A stretch of DNA of 64,000 nt from a virus: positions 104,267 to 168,266 of IMG/VR virus record IMGVR_UViG_3300040856_003274; one strand, 5' to 3'. Shown here one piece after another: positions 1 through 10,529 of this stretch; within the stretch, counting starts at the first letter, position 1; each line of letters opens with the position of its first letter. Below the pieces are notes generated by a model. The model saw nothing but the letters and a program-made list of their open reading frames with translations, was not told the origin of the DNA and did not search any database. Both the position numbers and the translations under genes were made by a program.

Positions 1-3000
1 CACTTAGAGTTTCATTAGAAGCCTCTAAGATATCCTTAACGGGCTGGTTACCCGAACCCTCCCAACCGTGAGCCCTCAAACCCCACCTTGCGCTGGTAGC
101 GTCATAGATGCCTACACCGAGGTGGTCAAGTGTCCTTCTCTTAAAGGTAAGAGGGTCGCCTCCGTTAATCTCTAGGGCAGAGTTTACTGAGCTATCAGGG
201 TTTCCTGTAAGCCCTGTCTCAACTTGCTCTACATCAAGCGTTGCTTCTAAAGAAAGACCGCTTATAGAGTGCATACGCCCGCGCTCGCCCGCGTGAGAGA
301 GAGGGTACACCTCTGTAAAGGTGAGTCTGTCTTCTTCAATATTAGCGGTACGGGAGCTAGCTCTAATGTTAACGCTGAAGTCTAAGTGACCTTCGCTGTC
401 GTTAGGATTAGAGACGAAGAAGTTAGCGCCCGAAGTCACTTTATGGAAGTAATGACTAGGGTCAATAAGAGGAGAGCCCAAAGTAGTGGTGGTAATGACA
501 AGGTTTGTTTGAAACGAGAAGCTACCAAACAACAGTGCGAAACTCGCACTGACTGTTCCGTCTGCGCTTATTCTTTGTACACTGCCTGTGACACTGCCTG
601 ACGGTGTAGTTTTAGTGAGCCTAATCGTATCAACGACCTCGCCCTCGTTTACCGCTACGAAAGGGTCTATGTCTCGTTTATAGAGATTAATCTCGATAAT
701 CGTACCGAACTCTGCGTTAAACCATAAGTCTTCAAACGGCGTAAGGTCTAAGCCTCCTATAGACTCGACTTTGAAGGTATACACATAAATATTCAACACA
801 GCGTCATAGACGCGACGTACCGCTACCCCTGAGAAGTGGCCTGGGTCTTCGTAAGCAAGCGCGTTATTTAAAACGTAAGAAATCTTATTGCCGATCTCTG
901 TGTGGCTTACATATCTAGGCGGCTCAACGCTATTAGAGTCTACTCTGCCTACCGAAAGGAAGCCTCTACTACCTAACGTAGAACCCTCTAATGTCTCTGA
1001 GAGCATTAGATCATAAGGCTCTGCGTCTGCGACACCGCTTTTAGGCGTGTAAGCCCCTGCGTCCGTCACAGGGAGCAATGATCTTGAAAAATCTAAGATA
1101 CCCATGTCGTCAGGTACAGCGGAACGCTCAACGATCTCGTCAGGGTAATCTGACTGAGTAACCGTAGCGTTATCTTGGTCTAAAACCGTTTGGAGCTTCT
1201 TTTGGAGTGCTCTCAACCTAATCTTCTCTACAGAAGGACTTGAGAGGTAAGGTACGGGGTAGTCCCCACTATCAGACTTATCTTCACTAAAGAGCGCAGG
1301 TAATCTTAAGGGCTCGATATCGCTATACGAAAAAGAGATATCCGCGTCATAGAACATTCCAGGTGTAGGAGGAGTTTGACCTAACATTTCTTTTAGAGGA
1401 AAAGGCACTGTGTCTTCTAGGCTTGGTAAAGATCGGTCTGCGATCTCCCCGTTAGAGCGGAGCGTGAAGTCAGAACCTGCTCTGTAAGTATCCGAGAAAG
1501 AGGAGACGAGAACCATCTCTTCTATCGTAGGGCTAATACCTGCATCGCTAGAAGGCTGTGTTGCTTCCGCGAAGAGGGTATCGCCCTCGGAGATGACAGC
1601 CCCCTCTCTAAGGCTAGAGATGTCTTGAACGCGCCTAACGGGGTCTGACTCGTCGCTCTTTAAGTCGATTACGCATCCAGCATAGATATTTCTTACCGAT
1701 ACTTTGGCGTATACGGGCTCGTCTTGTATCTCGACGTATTTAACATCTCTAAGGTTAATGATTTGCCCGTTCGCATACCCTACGTTTAGAGTATCGCCTA
1801 CCTTAAACGCTGGAGTAGATAGTTCTACATCCCCTGTCGTCAAATCACTTAAAGAGCCTCCGTTAGAGATGAGTTTGGTAAGGTCAGGTAGCTCGTTCTC
1901 GTCTAGGGGGAAGTCTTTGATTAGGAGAGGAGTGGCTAAGATTGCAGGTCTAGGAGTCACTGAGAAAGACTCCGCGCCGACAAGCCCTAATGATGTGTCT
2001 AACTCAGGAAACCCGTGAGGTGAGTAACTTACAACACGCGCTCTCGGAAACCGCTTTCTTAGAGTAGCGTCTGTAACCGCGCTCACTTCTCCTATTACGT
2101 TGTTTTGAAGCTGACCGATTACATTCCCATTTGTATCTGCCCACCCATAATCAAAAACACCGCGCCCTGTCTCAACGACTCGACCTGCGGTAAAGATACC
2201 ATCGTTAGGGTACTCGTCTGAAACGTGGCCTTTGTAGATTTGACCGTATCCTTGAGCTCTTTGAGGGAAGAGTCTTGAGAGCTTATGGAGCTCACCTAGC
2301 CTCTTATAGACTCCCCTAAGAGTGTTTTTCTTATCGCCGTTGATTTTTATTGTTTTTTTACGAGTGCCTACAAGCACAATGTCATCAACATCGTTCTCTA
2401 CGTAACGCTTCTGATCATTCGTAAGTCTTTTAATCTCGCTAGAGGTCATGTCTTGGTCGTCAAACACAACACCATCAATCAGAGAGGGTGTAATGTGCGG
2501 GCGCAAGAGCGGGTCACTGCTAATAGGAATGTAAGGCGAGTTAGACACCGCTGAGAAAGCCTCTCGGAAGAGTATTCTTGGCGTGTAAGAGCCCTCGATC
2601 AGGTTCTCGAAGCCAGGTGTCTCGGTTACGCGGTCTTCTCGCCTAATATTAAACTTGAGCTTACCGTCTCGGTCACCAATGAAGACACCCTCTGAAGTCT
2701 CTACCATCTGCTCAAGAGAACACACTACATTATGGTAGAAGCTCAGGAAAGATCGAGCTACGCGCTCCTTATTTTTAATCCTTGTGCGGGTCGAGAGTAT
2801 GCCTGATACACCTTTATCGTTACTCTCGTCAGGCGCTGAGGCGAGAAAAGAGCCGAAGGTGTTAAGGTTCTTTTCTCGGTCTTCGCTTAAGACCTCTTTC
2901 GCAAACTCCTTGAGCGGTAAAGCGCGGAAATAAAACCCGTCAGGGTCTACGTACTCGTACTTGCCTTTTAAGATGAACCCATTGTTCTCTTCAGGAGATA

Positions 3001-6000
3001 CGAGTTTAATGTAAGAGATGCCTAGTAAGGGGCTTACAAGCACTCCGTCTCGGAAATACGGAGAGGGCGCTTTGATTAAGCTGAACGCTCCGAATAGCTC
3101 GTCTCCAGCATCGAAGCCTTTAAAGTGGTTAGAGTCAAAAGCCATATCCCCTGTGGAGGGATTTATGGTGAAGTCGAGGTCTTGGCGCAGAGCTTCACCG
3201 ATACCCTCACTGTTTAAGCGTATGAGGGTGTAAGGGTTTGATGTTAGATAAGCACCCTTGCCTACAACGATGGGGGTATTCTTTTGGTATATAGGTGTCT
3301 TGCTAATCTTAAGGGAGTCCGAGCTGGAGTACCCTTTCTGAAAGATGTCCGTCAACTCTATCGTGGTTTGGTTGCCGTCTTCAGAAACAGTTGCTGAAGC
3401 GATGATAAAGGAGTCTCCGCCTACCTCAAGTACATTCCCCGTAATCGCGTACTCTAGGAAGTTACCGAAAAGAGTAAGGTTCTTCGCGCCCCTAGACACG
3501 GGCGCGAACACGGGAGGGTTGCTGAGGTTGAAGGCTTCCTCAAAAGGCACTAGGAAAGACTCTGTGACGGAACGGTCTGTGATGAGCATCAACTCAGGGT
3601 TACTTGCAGAGCGGGAGCCGAGCTCTTTTGTAGGAGTAGGGGTGATCTCAACGGAAGTCTCATTTGCGTCAGCGTCGTAAACGCTAGAAGTCACATAAAG
3701 AGTAGACGCTCCTAATCTTAAGAGCTTACCTGCGCTAATCTCAGTCCTATCTCCCTTGAGCTTAAAGAGCCTTTGATCAACCGCTAAGAAGAAAGGCTCA
3801 TGATAGTAAGGCTCTCCTAGCGTGAATATAATCTCTCCACCCTGAGCTGAGAAAACCGCATATGTGACGGTTACAGGTCTGCCGTCTGTTATAGAGCGGT
3901 TGAAGTCTAGCCTCCCCTCGCTAATCGTAACCGTCTGAGCGCCTCTATAGTTTTCGAGATTAGCCTCTACGTAAACGACAGGCTCAAAGCTCGTATCTAG
4001 AGGCAAGCCGTTAAGATTAAACTCATAAGTGTACTGAGAGCTTCTTTGGGCGCTTTCGCTTTTAATGAAGAAGGGGAGCTTCTTAGTAATCCGATCTTCC
4101 GAAGTGGCTCTACCGTCTATATCACCAGGTTGATACGTAACCTCTATCTCTTGGTCTTTCACAAGAGGCTTTGAGAGCTGGAAGCTCCCTGCGAGAGAGT
4201 TAGCTTTAAAGTCTGCACCCTCAATCAGCACCTCAACAAGGTAAGCAGAGGTCGCCTGCGTATTAACCACACCGTTGTGAGGGTCTAGCTCTAAGACATC
4301 AGCAGAGAAAGACTCGCTGTAATATACCACGCTGTCAGCGAGGCTTGTTACGATCTCTAAGCCTACTCTCAACTCTCCTGTGGGTAGATACTCAATGATC
4401 GCTTCGTTATCTGTGAACGCTTCAACTCGAATAAGAGTGCCTAAAAACTTATTAAACTCCCTACTTCCGATATTCAAGATGAAGTCTGAGAGGGTTTCTT
4501 TATCCGCGTTCAAGCCAGGTAGGGCGAGGTTGTCTGCTACATCACCAAGAGCCACACCTTTATTGAGGATATACGGAGTCTGATCCGCTTCATCTATACG
4601 GATGAATATCTGCCTACCCTTCGTAAGGGACTCGAAAGGTGACGTGATCTTATCTTCAGGTATGGGTGTCAGTTTTCTGACAATGAGAGGCTCTTCATTA
4701 AGATGGTTGAAGGGCTCGTAAAAGACCTCCGCGAACAAGCTATCGCGGTTAGTGTCATCCTTAAGGATCGTGCAGAAGACATTATCTTCTTCAACCTTAA
4801 GGTTAGTCTCTACGATCCCGTTTTGCCTATTATAGTTGACGCGCACATAACGAATACCTGAGCTGAGGGCGAGCTTTAGGACTTGACCCTCTACAACATC
4901 TGCAAAGAAACTAACAGACGTGCTCTCTATGTTTCCAAAAGAGTCGCAAGACACAAGACCCGTAGCCAGCGAGTTGCGGAAAGACTCGATGAGAGTGACC
5001 TGTCCTTGAGGCTCACTGACCACGTAATCTAACCCTAATGTCAAATATTCATAGTCGTTAACACCGTCTGAATATTTGACGAAGCCTCTAAGCTCAGGTG
5101 CGGTGCTCCCGCTCAGTATTTGAGTGTCACCCAAAGAGATATTGACGGTAGGTCTTTGGATAGGGATCGTCTTCGCGACCCTCTCAACCCACTTAAACTG
5201 ATTGTCCTCGAAGTTGTAGGCGATATCTTCAAACGGATAGAGTATCTTTTGCCGTATCCCGCTGTCGTATTTAAAAAATGCGCTCTCGGTATAGCCGAGG
5301 CCGTCTTCTAGGGGATTAAAGTCTAAGAAATGGAAAGGACTCCGAGAGATTGTTCCGATAGGTATATCGTTAATGATTGACGTAGACTTAAAGTCAGAAA
5401 CTTGCCTAGACAGGTCTAAGTTAACGGGGGATCGGTACACTCCAAGCGCGACACCTGACTCAATACTCCATGTGTGGTCGGAGTGGTAAAAGACAGGTAA
5501 TCCGAAGGCTTCAATCGCAGAGGTGTCTTTGTTGCCATTATCGTCGTAAGGGCTTAACTCTAAGATTGTCCCCACCTCTACTCTAATGACAAGGTATCGG
5601 TTAATCAGACTTACGCTGACACCTTGTCCTAAAACGCTATTAAGGCTACCTATAAGATTACTGCCTACATAGCGCCAGCGCACATAAGCGCCGTCTTTAT
5701 GGAAGTGGAGGCTGTCTCCCTCTTTAAGCTCAAATAGGGATCTTTTCTTAGAGACAAGCTCTCTTCCTCCAACGTAACGGCTCGGCACTAGCTCGCTCTG
5801 TCTAAATAAAATGCGCCCACCTTGATTAGACTTTTGCCATGTCGAAGGGGCATGAGTAGGCAGACCTACACCGTCTGCCTCTAGCGCAACAAAAGCAGAG
5901 CTTTCTTTTATCTCCTTACGCTTAGGAAGATCGCTTACTCTATCGACCACCTTAACTCGCTCTAAACAAGCATTCTCCGTGTAAATAAAGAAGTCTCCTA

Positions 6001-7585
6001 CACCTTGAGCAGATGTTACGAGCCCGCACCCGTTAGGTCTAAAGGTAGGTGTGTCAGAGCTGTTAGGTTTTGTACCTGTTTTATCGGGATCACCGAGATA
6101 CCCGCTTGTGAGGTAACCGTCTTCAGACAGTGTTGAGGGAGGTATTCTTAGTTTTGTGCTCTTGGCAAGGTTGTTGACCTCTTGCCCGTTTTCGTTCCTT
6201 AACGTCACAGGGTATTTTACGGGCAAAGGCTCTTTATTCAGGGCGATGCCGTTATAGAGGACTTGAGCGCCTACATACAACCTATTAAAGGAGTTGCTAG
6301 TGATGTCAACCTTGGCTAGATCAATCTCGCTAAACTTGAGCTTTCCCGTAGAGAGCGCGACTCCTACGTGACCCTCTAACAGAGTAAGCCCGCTTAAAAG
6401 AGTCTCTGTATCTACTAGAGTAACGGAGAGAGGTCTGCGGTTGCCGATGTGGAGCATAGGTCGGCTTTGAGGGGGAGGGGGAGGGCTGATATAAAGGTCT
6501 TCACCGAACGTGCCGACAACACCATCGTTTTCTTCATTAAGGTTTAAGGTTGAGTACCAAAGGGTTGAACCGTAATAAGCCTCTACGAAAGTCGGATTGA
6601 ATAGAATTTGACCACTCTCGACAGACAACAACCCTGAGAGAGGTGGGTTGTAGTCATCGAAGGCGATTTCTTTGTTATCGAGCTGTGTTTGAGATACTGC
6701 AAGGACACCTGAATACTCCTTGCCCATAGAAGCTACGGGTACGGACGCTTCATTAGGGACATCCCCTAATCTTAATGTAGCATAGAGATCATTTGACTCG
6801 CCATCGAGAAACTCACCTTGTCTTATCCATGTTGGCAGGGGGCTCAGTGTAAAGGACTCTGAGGTGAGCTGTCCTAGATTGACAGGCTTGGAACCTTTAA
6901 TGAGAGTCCAGTTACGAGTTGCACCATCCCATTTAAAGCGCGACTGATTAGGATCATTCTTAGTCCACCAAAAGCGAGCGTCTTCTACGGTATAGGTAGC
7001 GCCCGTGATCGTGTCTCCCCTATCTTGTGAGAGAGCGGCTTGGTTCGCACCGCTCTCAGTAAGGTTTCTCGTCTCGGTAGTGTTCTTTAGCGTAACCTTA
7101 CCGCTGGTCGAGTTAAAGTCGAAATGGAGACTAGTAAACTCTACAGGGTCGCCATTGATTAAGACAGTGAGGGACAGGAGCGTATCTACTTTGAGCCCTT
7201 GCAAATCGTGGACAAGAAACTCGTTAGTTGCGTCATAGTAAGGATCGGCTAGTCCCTGTCTAATCGTAAGATTAAGATACCTGAAGGTTACTTCAGCGTT
7301 GTCTAACACTTTTGTGGGGTCAAGGGCGAGGTTGGAAGAGTTAGCCGCCCATACAAAGTATTCTTCTAGTTGCTCCTCAGAGAGGTTTGCGCTTCGGTAA
7401 ATCTCAGCACGCAGGTCAATAAAGTCGGGCAGTGTGTTAAGGAAGTTTGCGGAAAACCCGCTGAATAAATCGCCCTTCTGCTTAAAGTCTCTAACGACTT
7501 TAATCTCCGCCTCGTTTGTGGTGCTCGCGTTCGAGTCTGCGCTCTTTACGCCTTCTAATACAACACCTTTGAAAAGCTCACTCAT
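1..7585 (-). CDS. Giant beta-rich tail/adsorption structural protein (3' end off window)
   Basis: One frame on the minus strand stays open from an ATG at 7585 to the left edge, giving at least 2,528 codons with no stop. I translated most of it by hand and checked the frame at several points. The product starts MSELFKGVVLEG, is rich in Thr, Ser, Val, Asp and short beta-like stretches, has a five-proline run near residue 370, and has no signal peptide or obvious membrane segment. It is the last visible gene of the minus-strand tail operon, 9 bases after the preceding stop, which suggests a very large baseplate, fibre or adsorption protein. Only that placement is supported; I recognise no enzymatic motif. 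Stretches resemble the small beta domains in the plus-strand fibre genes. The C-terminus is outside the window. Confidence 0.85.
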   Translation of the reverse strand, partial: MSELFKGVVLEGVKSADSNASTTNEAEIKVVRDFKQKGDLFSGFSANFLNTLPDFIDLRAEIYRSANLSEEQLEEYFVWAANSSNLALDPTKVLDNAEVTFRYLNLTIRQGLADPYYDATNEFLVHDLQGLKVDTLLSLTVLINGDPVEFTSLHFDFNSTSGKVTLKNTTETRNLTESGANQAALSQDRGDTITGATYTVEDARFWWTKNDPNQSRFKWDGATRNWTLIKGSKPVNLGQLTSESFTLSPLPTWIRQGEFLDGESNDLYATLRLGDVPNEASVPVASMGKEYSGVLAVSQTQLDNKEIAFDDYNPPLSGLLSVESGQILFNPTFVEAYYGSTLWYSTLNLNEENDGVVGTFGEDLYISPPPPPQSRPMLHIGNRRPLSVTLVDTETLLSGLTLLEGHVGVALSTGKLKFSEIDLAKVDITSNSFNRLYVGAQVLYNGIALNKEPLPVKYPVTLRNENGQEVNNLAKSTKLRIPPSTLSEDGYLTSGYLGDPDKTGTKPNSSDTPTFRPNGCGLVTSAQGVGDFFIYTENACLERVKVVDRVSDLPKRKEIKESSAFVALEADGVGLPTHAPSTWQKSNQGGRILFRQSELVPSRYVGGRELVSKKRSLFELKEGDSLHFHKDGAYVRWRYVGSNLIGSLNSVLGQGVSVSLINRYLVIRVEVGTILELSPYDDNGNKDTSAIEAFGLPVFYHSDHTWSIESGVALGVYRSPVNLDLSRQVSDFKSTSIINDIPIGTISRSPFHFLDFNPLEDGLGYTESAFFKYDSGIRQKILYPFEDIAYNFEDNQFKWVERVAKTIPIQRPTVNISLGDTQILSGSTAPELRGFVKYSDGVNDYEYLTLGLDYVVSEPQGQVTLIESFRNSLATGLVSCDSFGNIESTSVSFFADVVEGQVLKLALSSGIRYVRVNYNRQNGIVETNLKVEEDNVFCTILKDDTNRDSLFAEVFYEPFNHLNEEPLIVRKLTPIPEDKITSPFESLTKGRQIFIRIDEADQTPYILNKGVALGDVADNLALPGLNADKETLSDFILNIGSREFNKFLGTLIRVEAFTDNEAIIEYLPTGELRVGLEIVTSLADSVVYYSESFSADVLELDPHNGVVNTQATSAYLVEVLIEGADFKANSLAGSFQLSKPLVKDQEIEVTYQPGDIDGRATSEDRITKKLPFFIKSESAQRSSQYTYEFNLNGLPLDTSFEPVVYVEANLENYRGAQTVTISEGRLDFNRSITDGRPVTVTYAVFSAQGGEIIFTLGEPYYHEPFFLAVDQRLFKLKGDRTEISAGKLLRLGASTLYVTSSVYDADANETSVEITPTPTKELGSRSASNPELMLITDRSVTESFLVPFEEAFNLSNPPVFAPVSRGAKNLTLFGNFLEYAITGNVLEVGGDSFIIASATVSEDGNQTTIELTDIFQKGYSSSDSLKISKTPIYQKNTPIVVGKGAYLTSNPYTLIRLNSEGIGEALRQDLDFTINPSTGDMAFDSNHFKGFDAGDELFGAFSLIKAPSPYFRDGVLVSPLLGISYIKLVSPEENNGFILKGKYEYVDPDGFYFRALPLKEFAKEVLSEDREKNLNTFGSFLASAPDESNDKGVSGILSTRTRIKNKERVARSFLSFYHNVVCSLEQMVETSEGVFIGDRDGKLKFNIRREDRVTETPGFENLIEGSYTPRILFREAFSAVSNSPYIPISSDPLLRPHITPSLIDGVVFDDQDMTSSEIKRLTNDQKRYVENDVDDIVLVGTRKKTIKINGDKKNTLRGVYKRLGELHKLSRLFPQRAQGYGQIYKGHVSDEYPNDGIFTAGRVVETGRGVFDYGWADTNGNVIGQLQNNVIGEVSAVTDATLRKRFPRARVVSYSPHGFPELDTSLGLVGAESFSVTPRPAILATPLLIKDFPLDENELPDLTKLISNGGSLSDLTTGDVELSTPAFKVGDTLNVGYANGQIINLRDVKYVEIQDEPVYAKVSVRNIYAGCVIDLKSDESDPVRRVQDISSLREGAVISEGDTLFAEATQPSSDAGISPTIEEMVLVSSFSDTYRAGSDFTLRSNGEIADRSLPSLEDTVPFPLKEMLGQTPPTPGMFYDADISFSYSDIEPLRLPALFSEDKSDSGDYPVPYLSSPSVEKIRLRALQKKLQTVLDQDNATVTQSDYPDEIVERSAVPDDMGILDFSRSLLPVTDAGAYTPKSGVADAEPYDLMLSETLEGSTLGSRGFLSVGRVDSNSVEPPRYVSHTEIGNKISYVLNNALAYEDPGHFSGVAVRRVYDAVLNIYVYTFKVESIGGLDLTPFEDLWFNAEFGTIIEINLYKRDIDPFVAVNEGEVVDTIRLTKTTPSGSVTGSVQRISADGTVSASFALLFGSFSFQTNLVITTTTLGSPLIDPSHYFHKVTSGANFFVSNPNDSEGHLDFSVNIRASSRTANIEEDRLTFTEVYPLSHAGERGRMHSISGLSLEATLDVEQVETGLTGNPDSSVNSALEINGGDPLTFKRRTLDHLGVGIYDATSARWGLRAHGWEGSGNQPVKDILEASNETLS

Positions 7586-7594
7586 GTCTTAACC

Positions 7595-8197
7595 TTATCC
7601 GATTATGCTAAAAGTAGGCGCAGAGCCGATTAAAACGGACACGGCGGCTGGCGGGACGGGGGTTACTGCACCAACGCCAAATCCTAATAGGGTTTGTTGC
7701 CCTAAAGCTACACTAATACCTTTAGATAATAAAGATTGATTAAGCTGAGGAGAGCCTCCACTTGAAACAAAAGCTGACTTGATCGCGCTAAGCAAAGAAG
7801 CCTCTAATGTAGGCACGTTAGCGGCGATTACTTTTGTGGAGTCAACCCCTGCGACAACACCTGACGACTGTCCTTTGTATACGATGCCACTCATAGAAGA
7901 AGCGCACGCGAGCCCTACTGCTTTATAGAGCTCTAAAGCGATAGGCCCCTTTAGATCGCTCGCTTTAGTGGCGGTGGCGACAAAGCTCGGAGAAGGAGGG
8001 AACGTAGTCACTCCGTTAACTTCCCCTTTTCCTCCCACAGAGCCTGTTGCAGTACCTTGGAATGTAATATTAGAGGGCGTGTTTACCCATGTTGCGATCC
8101 CTGTCGAAATGGCGGAAGCTAGGATGCTCCAGCTTAATCCTTTGAAAGTGCTATTAGAGAGGATTTCTTGATTTAGTGTGGCGGGTGTCAGTTTCAT
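7595..8197 (-). CDS. Small baseplate-associated structural protein, unknown family
   Basis: 200 residues, ATG start, 10 bases after the spike gene. The sequence is low in charge and rich in Gly, Ser, Ala, Val and Pro. It has a central Gly-rich block (GSVGGKGEV), recurrent small hydrophobic helices (residues about 75-100 and 120-150) and a Pro/Val-rich end. There is no signal peptide and no catalytic motif. Its place between the spike and the giant terminal protein, in the same orientation and with tight spacing, implies a virion part assembled with the baseplate hub. It could be a spike-tip, plug or adaptor protein. The family is not recognised, so function is inferred from position only. Confidence 0.7.
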   Translation of the reverse strand: MKLTPATLNQEILSNSTFKGLSWSILASAISTGIATWVNTPSNITFQGTATGSVGGKGEVNGVTTFPPSPSFVATATKASDLKGPIALELYKAVGLACASSMSGIVYKGQSSGVVAGVDSTKVIAANVPTLEASLLSAIKSAFVSSGGSPQLNQSLLSKGISVALGQQTLLGFGVGAVTPVPPAAVSVLIGSAPTFSIIG

Positions 8198-8207
8198 TAA
8201 ACTTTTC

Positions 8208-10529
8208 TTATGGAGAGAGTCTTACAGTCGAGCTTCCCATATTATAAGTTGATAATGGCTTGCCTGACAACGGGTCTAAATCCGTTGAGCTGACTACTCC
8301 TCCGCCTAGAGCCCCCGTGACGAGACTGATTGAGTTAGCGGATACGGTTGCTTTGGCAGAGGAGGTAATGTTAACAGCACCCCCTGCCGTCATAGAGAGG
8401 GTAGCTGTGACATTAACCGCCATCTTTTGAGGTGTGTTAACCGTTATCCCTGTAGCGGAGTCAAAGGAAGCTGAAGAGAGCCCTGCTCCAAGCTCAGATT
8501 GGCCTAAAGTTGTTGTGTAAATCTGTCTCCCTACCTCAACCGTTGTACTGTGTTCTCCAGCAACGAGCGTTTCTTCGCGGTTACCAAAAGTGTTGAGGTA
8601 GCTGTCAGCCTTCGGGTTTGTCGGAAGGTTCGTAATGTTAACCTGACGGCTCGCACCACTCGTAGGTAGGTTGGAGCTAATATTAAGAGAGTGTCCGTTC
8701 GTGTAGTTTTCAGACCCGTTCTCCGCAGAGATCGCGTATCCTCCAGCAGAAGAAACCTGATATGCGCCCCCCGTATTGATCTCAATATTCTGAGTGTCAG
8801 ATAGATCAAATGTCTGCGCCGAGATTTTAACCTTGTTAGCGGCTTTAAGCTGTATAAGACCTCTGCCTTCAATCAGCACATCAGGTGCGTTCTCGACAGC
8901 TTGGGCAGTGGTTACTTTACCTCCACCGAAGATGCTTACCGCGCCTCCCTCAGATCTAATGTTAACGCCAACATTACCTGTTAAGCCACCCTCTTTAGAG
9001 ATGAGCTCGATTTCTTTGTCTGCCGTGAGCTTATAGCCTTCACCTGTACCAAGCCTCATGCCCCCTAAGGAGTAAAGCTCGAAAGCGTTGTCTGCTCTGC
9101 TACCAACAAAGCTCGCTAAAAACTTACCTTCCTTTGTGACGGTGATGAAAGAGCTTTCCCTAAACGCTCCTCTACCTCTCACATCAACAGGAGGTGTCAC
9201 GATTAAGCTAAAAGCAGACTGATCGTTGAGCGGGCGGTCTGTGCCTATTACGAAATCCTTAACGAGGTTATCTCCGTCAAAGACAATCGGCACAAGAGGC
9301 GCTCCGTACTTTTCTTTGCCTGCTTCTGTGAACGGGTCATTACCGACAAGCGTGCCTAACACCATCTCTACAAAGTTGGGGGTAGGGTCTGACTCGCCGT
9401 TGTCAGGATAGTTATCAGCATCAAACCCGTCAGTTTGCTCCGTAACAGGGAGTGTTCCGTTAGAGGTGTGCTTTAGCTCTATGCGGTATTCTGTCAGGGA
9501 GTTTTCACTTAAGGGGCTTGAGGTATAGCTGTTTTCGTAGTTAACAGAGCTATCTCCAACTCTATAGAAGACTTTACCTCCGTAAGAGGAATAGTCTTCA
9601 AGGTTTTCGTCTAACCTGAAGCCGTCTGAGTCGATGAAGAGCCCCCACTGTAAAAACTCATAAGGGTTTAAGTCCTTCGCAAACGTAATACCGCCTGATC
9701 TCTCAAACGCTGTTTCACCGCTGTAGTTTTCTTCTTCTCCTATGGGAGGATAGAAGAGGTAGGACGGTGTGAGGAAGTCGTCGTCAAACAACCCTTCCTC
9801 TATGTTTTCATAAGAGTGACCCCAATCAAGCCCATCAGAGAACATTTGAGTCGGTAAGAGCCTAGCGTCTCGTTGCACCATGCCTGCGTACACGCGTGCG
9901 CCCGCGAGACTATGGAACTGTTGCAATGAGCGCGTGACCAAAGCCTGATCTTGATCTCTAAGAATAATCTCGTTAGCTCTACGGTTCGTGATCGTCACGC
10001 TCTCGTCTAGATGGAGGTCAGCGCCTTGCCTTGAAGAGATAAGAGCCTCACCTTCTTCAAGGTGGCGCATCTTAAAACGTATACGAGAAGCAAACCCTTT
10101 GAGATCGTCCCGATCAGCCCCTGTTTCCATTTGACCTTCTTCAGGAGAGAAGTCTTGCCCTACAACCCAATCTCTCGCGAGCCATGATGGAGGCGGGAAA
10201 TAAGAGACGATGACAGGCTGTCGAGCTGAAGCTCTACCATCACTTTCTTTAGGGGCAAAGGCGACGACAGCGTAATCTCCGCTACAAGGCATCATCCCAA
10301 AGAAACTACGGCGACCGCCTCCAGGGAATGTTATTGGCGCTTTAAACTCAAAAGTTTCGGACTCTTTAGTCTTCGAGTGTAAATGGACATACCCTTCTTC
10401 AAAGTTGACGTGGGTAATCTTAAAGATTGCCAAACCCCACTGACCCCAACCTCGGCTACCACTTTCATTGGCGATGTTAAGAGGGGTAGTGCTGTTGATG
10501 TAAGTTGTTTCTGCGCCTTGTGGTATCAT
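8208..10529 (-). CDS. Central spike / baseplate V-like protein (OB fold plus beta-helix)
   Basis: 773 residues. Residues about 25-115 read like the OB-fold of gpV/gp5/VgrG-type spike proteins (GWGQWGLAIFKITHVNF and, further on, SGDYAVVAFAP), the domain that sits on the trimeric hub. The C-terminal third (about 470-770) is Gly/Asn/Ser/Thr-rich with short alternating beta repeats (for example IEINTGGAYQVSSAGGYAIS), as expected for a trimeric beta-helix needle that pierces the cell envelope. No lysozyme motif is visible. It overlaps the hub gene by ATGA, consistent with coupled translation of hub and spike in fixed ratio. The middle third has low similarity to anything I know and may be an inserted domain. 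The call rests on order (tape measure, adaptors, hub, spike) plus the fold-like pattern. Confidence 0.7.
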   Translation of the reverse strand: MIPQGAETTYINSTTPLNIANESGSRGWGQWGLAIFKITHVNFEEGYVHLHSKTKESETFEFKAPITFPGGGRRSFFGMMPCSGDYAVVAFAPKESDGRASARQPVIVSYFPPPSWLARDWVVGQDFSPEEGQMETGADRDDLKGFASRIRFKMRHLEEGEALISSRQGADLHLDESVTITNRRANEIILRDQDQALVTRSLQQFHSLAGARVYAGMVQRDARLLPTQMFSDGLDWGHSYENIEEGLFDDDFLTPSYLFYPPIGEEENYSGETAFERSGGITFAKDLNPYEFLQWGLFIDSDGFRLDENLEDYSSYGGKVFYRVGDSSVNYENSYTSSPLSENSLTEYRIELKHTSNGTLPVTEQTDGFDADNYPDNGESDPTPNFVEMVLGTLVGNDPFTEAGKEKYGAPLVPIVFDGDNLVKDFVIGTDRPLNDQSAFSLIVTPPVDVRGRGAFRESSFITVTKEGKFLASFVGSRADNAFELYSLGGMRLGTGEGYKLTADKEIELISKEGGLTGNVGVNIRSEGGAVSIFGGGKVTTAQAVENAPDVLIEGRGLIQLKAANKVKISAQTFDLSDTQNIEINTGGAYQVSSAGGYAISAENGSENYTNGHSLNISSNLPTSGASRQVNITNLPTNPKADSYLNTFGNREETLVAGEHSTTVEVGRQIYTTTLGQSELGAGLSSASFDSATGITVNTPQKMAVNVTATLSMTAGGAVNITSSAKATVSANSISLVTGALGGGVVSSTDLDPLSGKPLSTYNMGSSTVRLSP

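Noticed and set aside
108-7238. Short plus-strand frames between 108 and 7238
   Set aside because: They lie antisense to a continuous minus-strand frame that reads as a sensible protein from 7585 to the left edge, and none has a credible ribosome binding site.
8531-8872. 113-codon minus-strand frame in the spike gene
   Set aside because: It is an alternative frame inside a convincing 773-residue spike protein and has skewed Arg/Leu/Thr composition, as shadow frames do.
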